NCBI GenBank assembly: GCA_030665925.1
Contig: DAOUYX010000072.1
Location: forward strand, 1-7,607
DNA: 7,607 bases
From: Methanosarcinales archaeon
GTDB lineage: Archaea; Halobacteriota; Syntropharchaeia; Alkanophagales; Methanospirareceae
Direction of reading: 5' to 3'
This document shows, piece after piece, positions 1 to 4,229 of this stretch; position 1 is the stretch's first letter; the number at the start of each line of letters is the position of its first letter. The notes beneath the pieces were generated by a model. The model had not been told where the DNA came from. It saw only the letters and a list, made by a program, of their open reading frames with translations, and made no database searches. The position numbers and the translations under genes were made by a program.

Positions 1-366
1 GATGAGGCTTATGATTACATTAATAATTTTAATATCGCTTACACTGAAGAATGTATTGATTACGCAAAAAAACATAATTGGTATCCAATGGTTTGGAATT
101 ACGTGCATCCTAACTTTACTTTATTCTATTCACGCTTCCTACATACTTCCCCTCAGTCTGTTGAACTTGCAGCAGCAGTATCAAGATGGCATAGGGTTCG
201 GATGGATGAGAGTCTTAGTAGGGAGGAAAAGGAGAAAATAGCTAAGGAATTATGGGAAAAATATGGCATAAAAATGCTAAGAGCTCTTCGCTTCGTTAAT
301 GTAACTCTTGACTTTACAGATTATATAAAAGATGAATCCAGTTTTACCCGGTTATATAAAAAATGA
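1..366 (+). CDS. 3' part of an unrecognised gene (5' end outside window)
   Basis: The frame is open from the first base and gives 121 residues before the TGA at 364-366, so the start lies upstream of the window. An internal ATG at 88 is possible, but the frame continues to the left edge with protein-like content, so a longer protein is more likely. The fragment is rich in aromatic and charged residues. It has an acidic/basic helical stretch (SLSREEKEKIAKELWEKYG, about residues 73-91) and ends in a lysine-rich tail. There is no signal peptide, membrane segment, cysteine cluster or catalytic motif that I recognise, and I cannot assign a family. Codon use is clearly more AT-rich than in the genes at 2-7 kb, which fits acquired DNA. 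It converges on the recombinase gene, with 72 bases between the two stop codons. Confidence 0.65.
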   Translation, partial: DEAYDYINNFNIAYTEECIDYAKKHNWYPMVWNYVHPNFTLFYSRFLHTSPQSVELAAAVSRWHRVRMDESLSREEKEKIAKELWEKYGIKMLRALRFVNVTLDFTDYIKDESSFTRLYKK

Positions 367-396
367 TTCTTAGATATGATGGCTGCATATATCTTT

Positions 397-427
397 CTCT
401 ATCTAATAAGAAGTGAGAGAGATAGAG
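397..427. terminator. Hairpin between convergent genes, possible shared terminator
   Basis: CTCTATCT at 397-404 is exactly complementary to AGATAGAG at 420-427, with a 15-base loop. It lies in the 72-base gap between the end of the unknown gene (366, +) and the end of the recombinase gene (439, -), where termination of both transcripts is expected. The 391-404 stretch is also pyrimidine-rich on the + strand. No long U-run follows the stem on either strand, so the terminator call is weak. Confidence 0.3.
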
Positions 428-438
428 GTGAAAATAGT

Positions 439-1716
439 TTAACCTTCCGTCCGCTTCGCCACTATCTTCTGCGCGAAAGCCTCTATTATCTCCGGCATGG
501 ATTCTATTACTTCATTTTTCAGTTGCTCTGTGTCAATGCCACCTTTCTTTAGTTTGTTCAATTCCGCTTTTAACGCTTCCACTTCGTCCTCTCTCGATAT
601 AAGCTCACGGTATCTCTTTTCATCCAAGGGTGAGCTGCATTTATTACAATAATCAGAAGTGGGTGGATTCTCAGCACCACACCGGGGGCATTTTCTAATT
701 TCTAACTCATGTGTCTTCACTTTCGGTTTCAATATCCCTGCCAGCTCCAACCGCTTCTTATTAACATCCTCTGAAGTTAGGTGAGAGTACACCTTTAACA
801 TCCTGCTATCCGGAGCCCAACCGTAAAGTGTCTTTAGCTCCTGATCACCTAAGCCGTTACCCGCTTCTCTCGTTATGCTTGCGTGTCTGAAAAGGTAAGA
901 ATAGATTCGTTTATCAACGCCGGCTAATTTCGCCGTATTTTGTATAATACGCCGCAAAGAAGGTGCTTCTAATCTACCCCCGAAGCTACTTTTATTGAAC
1001 GCTATAAACAGAGGCGCGCTTGTATCCTCTCTTAGCGGGTGCGATTCTAACCACTCCTTGATGTAAGGTAAGGAGTAGATAAGCCGCAAAGTACGCGCGC
1101 CGGTCTTCCCCCCTTCGCCTATTGTAACCACCGCACCGTATTCGTCAAACTTCACATCACCTACATTCAGGTTCAACATTTCATGCGGGCGCGATCCTAT
1201 ATCCCAGGACATAGCAATAGCCGCTTTATCGCGGGGGTTCACTGCGTAACGTATAATTTTCTCTATCTCTTCCTTCGTTGGTAGGTCCTCCGCTTTGATA
1301 ACGTGCCGATCACCGGCGGGTCTTCGGTATCGCTCTTTTCTCAGAAGCCGGGTGTATTTATCCTCATCTTCACCATCGTTTAAACCACCTAACCACTTGT
1401 AGAATCCGGAAAGCAGATTGTAAGCGTTGGTTATCGTTGCCGGCTTCTTATCACGCAGGCTATACATAAAATCGCCGAAGTCTTCCCGTGTTACGTCCTC
1501 AAATCCTTTTCCGTTTAAGATAGGGGTAAATCGGACCGTATTTCTTATATAAGAGATGCGAGAGGATAAAGGACGCCCCTGAGATACTAAATGCTTATGG
1601 TAAGCCCGTAAAGTCTTCTGTTGCTCTTCTGTCACTTCGACATTCGGTAAATCCTTCTTACCTTGCTTTATCCTTTTGCCGTTTATAATCCGCTCTATCT
1701 CATCCTCTTTTTGCAT
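439..1716 (-). CDS. Tyrosine recombinase/integrase with C-terminal zinc ribbon
   Basis: This 425-residue DNA recombinase would cut and rejoin attachment sites through a tyrosine-DNA intermediate. Residues about 28-115 resemble the helical core-binding (SAM-like) domain, and about 140-325 the catalytic domain. Visible active-site residues are Arg176 (GSRPHEM), Lys204 (GGKTG), Arg277 in YLFRH, Trp300 (YGW) at the usual His/Trp position, and nucleophile Tyr310 (KVYSHL). The position normally His in the HxxR box is Tyr274, giving YxxR; to my memory this variant is known among archaeal plasmid integrases. A CxxC-10-CxxC zinc ribbon (Cys343, 346, 357, 360) follows, then a charged helical, possibly coiled-coil tail (about 366-420). 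That layout is familiar in archaeal integrases. The ATG at 1716 is supported by GGTGGTGA four bases upstream and a TATA box at 1751-1760. The gene looks intact. It lies beside a truncated host gene, as expected for an element-borne integrase. Confidence 0.92.
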   Translation of the reverse strand: MQKEDEIERIINGKRIKQGKKDLPNVEVTEEQQKTLRAYHKHLVSQGRPLSSRISYIRNTVRFTPILNGKGFEDVTREDFGDFMYSLRDKKPATITNAYNLLSGFYKWLGGLNDGEDEDKYTRLLRKERYRRPAGDRHVIKAEDLPTKEEIEKIIRYAVNPRDKAAIAMSWDIGSRPHEMLNLNVGDVKFDEYGAVVTIGEGGKTGARTLRLIYSLPYIKEWLESHPLREDTSAPLFIAFNKSSFGGRLEAPSLRRIIQNTAKLAGVDKRIYSYLFRHASITREAGNGLGDQELKTLYGWAPDSRMLKVYSHLTSEDVNKKRLELAGILKPKVKTHELEIRKCPRCGAENPPTSDYCNKCSSPLDEKRYRELISREDEVEALKAELNKLKKGGIDTEQLKNEVIESMPEIIEAFAQKIVAKRTEG

Positions 1717-1720
1717 TTTT

Positions 1721-1728
1721 TCACCACC
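1721..1728 (-). promoter_or_regulatory. Ribosome binding site of the recombinase gene
   Basis: Read on the minus strand this is GGTGGTGA, ending four bases before the ATG at 1716-1714. It matches the GGTGA core expected to pair with the archaeal 16S rRNA 3' end and fixes the start. Confidence 0.6.
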
Positions 1729-1730
1729 AA

Positions 1731-1757
1731 TTTATAGTACATTTATGACACTATAAA
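1731..1757. repeat. Perfect 8-bp inverted repeat with 11-bp spacer upstream of the integrase gene
   Basis: TTTATAGT (1731-1738) and ACTATAAA (1750-1757) are exact reverse complements separated by 11 bases. The spacer contains ATTTATGAC (1741-1749), which also occurs in the intact YbjQ-family gene at 2252-2260; the relic has TTTATGAC at 1773-1780. Two short inverted arms around a spacer is the geometry of a tyrosine recombinase core site. The right arm also overlaps the integrase TATA box, so the repeat could instead be an operator at which the integrase or a regulator represses its own gene. The arms are AT-rich, so chance is not excluded. Confidence 0.45.
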
Positions 1758-1764
1758 AAGGTTT
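1751..1764 (-). promoter_or_regulatory. TATA-box promoter of the recombinase gene
   Basis: On the minus strand the sequence reads AAACCTTTTTATAG, an A-rich BRE-like stretch followed by a TATA element. Its centre lies about 40 bases before the ATG, which predicts a start of transcription near 1730 and a leader of roughly 14 bases carrying the ribosome binding site. The element overlaps the right arm of the inverted repeat at 1731-1757. Confidence 0.5.
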
Positions 1765-1769
1765 ATCTT

Positions 1770-1844
1770 CGGTTTATGACCTCCATGGTGATGAGCGGCG
1801 CAGCGGAGATACTTGCTTACGGGACTGCTGTGAAGTTAAAGTGA
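1770..1844 (+). pseudogene. 3' relic (24 codons plus stop) of a YbjQ-family gene
   Basis: Read in frame from CGG at 1770 this encodes RFMTSMVMSGAAEILAYG followed by TAVKLK and TGA (1842-1844). It aligns without gaps to the last 24 residues of the intact YbjQ-family protein encoded at 1938-2324 (RFMTARITSGISEMLAYG then TAVKLR; DNA 2250-2324). By hand count 57 of 75 bases match, including an exact 22-base run (1818-1839 against 2298-2319). Upstream of 1770 the similarity stops, and the frame meets a stop codon (TGA, 1746-1748). So the first ~100 codons are missing. Third-position and conservative differences indicate an older paralogue and not a recent copy of the intact gene. The break lies directly at the integrase promoter, so insertion or a deletion at the element end is the likely cause. 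Confidence 0.8.
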
Positions 1845-1937
1845 ATTCGCCTTATGCAACTGCTTTTGGGAGTGCGTACGTAGTAAATAAAGACGGAAGA
1901 GAACGAAATAGGAGATCTCTGAGGCGGCTTTGAGACC

Positions 1938-2324
1938 ATGAGCATAATAGTGGTAAATACGGATTTCGTCCCGGGTAAGGAGATAGCGGCGGTTTTAGGG
2001 CGTGTGAAAGTTTTTTATAAGTATCGCATGGCTGTCACTGACTGTGGTAGGCTTATAGTAGATCTTTTAGGACCTGTGGAAGTAGAGGTCATTCAGGCGA
2101 AAGAGTTCGATGAGAATATGACGGCGGGATTTCAGCAAATTGCCGGCGATGAGATGCACCCGGACGCAATATTCGAAGGTAAGATAATCGCACTGGGAAG
2201 GCTGAAAAAAAAGGCTGAGGAACTGGGTGCTGATGCAATCATAAATGCGCGATTTATGACTGCCAGGATAACGAGCGGAATCTCAGAGATGCTCGCATAC
2301 GGGACTGCTGTGAAGTTAAGGTAA
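1938..2324 (+). CDS. YbjQ/UPF0145-family protein (putative heavy-metal-binding domain)
   Basis: A small soluble protein of 128 residues. The N-terminal PGKEIAAVLGRV segment (12-23) and the C-terminal EELGADAIINARF (94-106) and SGISEMLAYGTAVKLR (113-128) are the conserved strands of the YbjQ family (PF01906), a pentamer-forming fold. The family is labelled heavy-metal-binding by similarity, but its function is not established. It has a single cysteine (Cys36) and no His cluster, so I see no convincing metal site. It is somewhat longer than the ~105-residue bacterial members, the extra length lying in the middle. The ATG at 1938 is the only good start: an in-frame stop lies at 1920-1922. No clear ribosome binding site precedes it, so translation may be leaderless or from a weak site. 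A truncated sister copy lies just upstream, showing a former tandem pair. It converges on the Yip1-like gene. Confidence 0.85.
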   Translation: MSIIVVNTDFVPGKEIAAVLGRVKVFYKYRMAVTDCGRLIVDLLGPVEVEVIQAKEFDENMTAGFQQIAGDEMHPDAIFEGKIIALGRLKKKAEELGADAIINARFMTARITSGISEMLAYGTAVKLR

Positions 2325-2331
2325 AATAAGG

Positions 2332-2347
2332 CAAAAAATAAAAGAAG
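2332..2347 (-). terminator. T-rich terminator after the Yip1-like gene
   Basis: On the minus strand the sequence is CTTCTTTTATTTTTTG, starting 12 bases beyond the stop codon of the Yip1-like gene. Archaeal RNA polymerase commonly stops at such T-tracts without a hairpin. It also lies just after the stop of the convergent YbjQ-family gene. Confidence 0.4.
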
Positions 2348-2359
2348 GAGGATATTTAA

Positions 2360-2986
2360 TTAAAATCCCCCGAATCCTGGTCCCATACTCGGTCCTGGGA
2401 ACATCTGTCCCGGCATCATTGCAATAAACGCAGCAACTAGTATCCCGATAATGATTGCAGGTATGACTATTGCAATAATCACCGCGAGAACTGCTTTCCC
2501 GGTAGTGAGGTCGTGAAGTTGTCTCACACCGATGATTTCCACGATAAGCGCCCATATCCCTGCAATGAAACCTACGATTGGAATCCATCCCAAGATAAGG
2601 CTCGGTGTCATTCCGTAAATCACTGCTTTTATCGTCTGCCCCATGCCGTTTCTACCGCCAACGAGATACACCCAGATGTGAAGCCAGACTCCACCAATGA
2701 AGATACCGATTATTCCACCAATGAGTGCAGCGATAAAAACGCCTACTGCGGCCAAAGGTCCCGCTGCTGCTCCAAATGGCATCTGTGGTACACCAAACAT
2801 CCCAAACATTCCCGCGATCATCGAAAACGCCACGGCGGCTATGATTGCAGAAAGCACAGCATATATCGCCAGAATGACGACGAAATACTTGAATGCATCG
2901 CCAAGCGAGTCTTCTCTAGAGGCGTCGAAGGTATCCGAAGGACTGAACAGGAACCCCTTTATTCTTTCCACTATGCTCAAGACCAT
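2360..2986 (-). CDS. Yip1-family integral membrane protein
   Basis: This is a 208-residue membrane protein. The N-terminus (VERIKGFLFSPSDTFDASRED) is the short amphipathic segment usual in prokaryotic Yip1-domain proteins (PF04893), where an xPxxxF-like motif precedes the first membrane helix. Hydrophobic segments lie at about 33-58, 77-109 (long and Gly/Ile-rich, ending in WLHIWVYLVGG), 119-133, 136-156 and 164-190, suggesting five helices. The C-terminus (191-208) is rich in Met, Pro, Gly and Phe and uncharged. Yip1-like proteins are frequent in methanogens and related archaea, but their substrate or partner is not known; transport or membrane organisation is a guess. The ATG at 2986 is preceded by a weak GTGACG and by a good TATA box at 3021-3035, giving a leader of about 12 bases. 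The gene thus appears to have its own promoter despite following endA on the same strand. Confidence 0.8.
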   Translation of the reverse strand: MVLSIVERIKGFLFSPSDTFDASREDSLGDAFKYFVVILAIYAVLSAIIAAVAFSMIAGMFGMFGVPQMPFGAAAGPLAAVGVFIAALIGGIIGIFIGGVWLHIWVYLVGGRNGMGQTIKAVIYGMTPSLILGWIPIVGFIAGIWALIVEIIGVRQLHDLTTGKAVLAVIIAIVIPAIIIGILVAAFIAMMPGQMFPGPSMGPGFGGF

Positions 2987-3020
2987 TTTGCGTCACTGCA
3001 ACCAAATAGGGATTTAGCCC

Positions 3021-3036
3021 TATAAAAACTTTTCCG
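3021..3036 (-). promoter_or_regulatory. TATA-box promoter of the Yip1-like gene
   Basis: Minus-strand sequence CGGAAAAGTTTTTATA combines a purine-rich BRE-like stretch with a TATA element. It is centred about 40 bases before the ATG at 2986, the same geometry as at the recombinase gene. It lies in the 83-base gap after the endonuclease gene, so the Yip1-like gene can be transcribed separately. Confidence 0.5.
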
Positions 3037-3069
3037 TGAAATGATAGAACTTATCAGCAGATATTTCCC

Positions 3070-4221
3070 TTATAGTTTCATCCTTCCTATGTCTACATAT
3101 CTAATACGGCTTTCCGTGCCTACTTGTTCCTTAAACGAAAATATCATTCGCTTCTTCACGCCGTGCGCCAACCGTACCGCCCGTGCTAATTCGGGCATTG
3201 AAAACACATGCTCTTCGGGTAGCACATGAATTAAATCCCGGGAATGTTTCTGGTTTGTTGCCTTGTACACTCTAAAATGCGAACCAAATTTAAAGCCGGT
3301 TTTTAGTATCAGCCCCTTTTCCCTCAAATCCTCGTAAACCGCGTATTTACCCATGAAATCGCTTTCTATGGTGGCTGCATGCTCGACGAACTGCTCGAAA
3401 TTCAGCTCCAGCAGTCCTTTCTTTATCAAATAAGCCGCTTCAACCAGCGAAAGCAGTAACCTATTCTCATTCGTCAATTTGCCGTAAAAATCGTTTTTGT
3501 AGAGGTTCGCCGCTAAATCCGTATCCCATAAAATTACCTTATCTCCAAGCAAAAATGCTTTACCCTTTCCGCTCACTTCACTCTTTCTATCTTCTCGCTC
3601 GTCTCGCTTCTCAATCACGTCGTCAAACTTTGCTTCCTTCACATCGTAGTACGTGATGTCGCTTTCATCATCCACGACTGCAATAACGGGCTCCTTTCTC
3701 ATGTTATGAGCTAAAACAAGGACAGCCTCCACGTCCTTCACCGATAAAAATTCTCGTTCTGATAAAATGCGGATGAAGTACCGTGCAGTCTTCGCTCCCG
3801 GCTTTGTTCCACGCGGATAGAGCCAAAAATCAACTCCACCGGGCTGCACCACATAGCCGCGCTCCTTCAAATCCTTGTACACGATATATCTCGCCCCGAA
3901 GTTTGGATAGATGCCCAATGCATGCTTTAAGAAATCTTCAAGCGTCAACTCCGATCCTTTTTCCTTTCTTATTACTATCCTCCCAGCCTCAAGCAAAAAA
4001 GCAGCCTCTTCCAGTGACAGCTCTAATTTATACTCCCGTTCCCCTTTTACACTCTTACCCTTTTTCCTTCCGTAACCCATAGACTCAAAAGTATCTGCTT
4101 CTGACCCTGCTACTATGACCTTTTCGCCTGAAAGTATCCCCTGCATCTTTATTGTGATAAACGATTTCTCAATAAGAAAAGAAAACAATAAGCTTTTTAA
4201 GTCTCTCTTCTCCATGTGCAT
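3070..4221 (-). CDS. endA: tRNA-splicing (tRNA-intron) endonuclease, two-unit alpha2 type
   Basis: Cuts introns out of pre-tRNA (and often pre-rRNA) at bulge-helix-bulge motifs, leaving 2',3'-cyclic phosphate ends. The protein is an internal duplication, as in the euryarchaeal alpha2 enzymes. Unit 1 spans about 26-195 and unit 2 about 219-383, joined by a charged linker (196-218). Unit 2 has the catalytic triad: Tyr319 (FRVY), His326 (KHSRDLIHV) and Lys357 (HGVKKRM). Unit 1 repeats the scaffold (YKDLKERGYVVQPGGVDFWLY) with Tyr135 and Lys176, but Thr145 stands where His is expected, so it should be structural only. His/Thr to Lys is 31 residues in both units. At 383 residues it is long for the family. 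The ATG at 4146 (MQGILSGEKVIVAG) matches the usual N-terminus, and a TATA-like element at 4190-4201 lies inside the extra 25 codons, so 3070-4146 (358 residues) is probably the true gene. It is divergent from alaS. Confidence 0.93.
   Translation of the reverse strand: MHMEKRDLKSLLFSFLIEKSFITIKMQGILSGEKVIVAGSEADTFESMGYGRKKGKSVKGEREYKLELSLEEAAFLLEAGRIVIRKEKGSELTLEDFLKHALGIYPNFGARYIVYKDLKERGYVVQPGGVDFWLYPRGTKPGAKTARYFIRILSEREFLSVKDVEAVLVLAHNMRKEPVIAVVDDESDITYYDVKEAKFDDVIEKRDEREDRKSEVSGKGKAFLLGDKVILWDTDLAANLYKNDFYGKLTNENRLLLSLVEAAYLIKKGLLELNFEQFVEHAATIESDFMGKYAVYEDLREKGLILKTGFKFGSHFRVYKATNQKHSRDLIHVLPEEHVFSMPELARAVRLAHGVKKRMIFSFKEQVGTESRIRYVDIGRMKL
4190..4201. promoter_or_regulatory. Shared, nearly palindromic TATA element between endA and alaS
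   Basis: AAGCTTTTTAAG reads CTTAAAAAGCTT on the other strand, so it can serve as a TATA box in both directions. To the right, its centre is about 34 bases before the alaS ATG at 4230, predicting a leader of only a few bases. To the left, it lies about 50 bases before the preferred endA ATG at 4146, predicting a leader of some 25 bases. Neither start has a recognisable ribosome binding site. Confidence 0.45.
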
Positions 4222-4229
4222 AAAATAAA

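Larger units (their letters stand above)
1..1769. mobile_element. Putative right end of an integrative element (left end outside window)
   Basis: This stretch holds an AT-rich gene of unknown function and a convergent tyrosine recombinase. The recombinase promoter lies directly against the 24-codon relic of a YbjQ-family gene starting at about 1770. A recombinase gene next to a truncated host gene is the usual picture at one end of an integrated archaeal plasmid or provirus. The boundary is placed where similarity to the intact YbjQ-family gene stops (codon 1770-1772). The opposite end, any second attachment site and other cargo are not in the window. No tRNA gene is visible at this end, so a tRNA target is not indicated. 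The element is inferred, not proven: an old recombinase gene beside a deletion scar would look the same. Confidence 0.45.

Noticed and set aside
1776..1844. A 22-codon open frame that might encode a functional small peptide, with a TATA-like CTATAAAAAGG (1751-1761) upstream.
   Set aside because: Its whole length aligns with the C-terminus of the neighbouring YbjQ-family protein, so a gene relic explains it; the TATA-like sequence is the reverse face of the integrase promoter.
1788..1850. GTGATGA at 1788-1794 resembles box C of an archaeal C/D box guide RNA.
   Set aside because: No CTGA box D occurs at a suitable distance and no C'/D' pair is visible; the bases are codons of the YbjQ relic.
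1845..1937. The gap between the relic and the intact YbjQ-family gene was read for a tRNA, small RNA or second attachment site.
   Set aside because: No cloverleaf, no extended repeat and no long frame; only a short GAGATCTC palindrome (1912-1919), which is expected by chance.
2513..3025. Plus-strand open frames opposite the Yip1-like gene.
   Set aside because: Composition (many His, Tyr, Cys, Arg) is that of the antisense of a hydrophobic membrane protein; no supporting signals were seen.
4147..4221. The 25-codon N-terminal extension of the endonuclease from the ATG at 4221.
   Set aside because: The segment lacks family similarity, has no ribosome binding site and overlaps the likely endA TATA element; the ATG at 4146 fits the family N-terminus better, although the longer form cannot be excluded.
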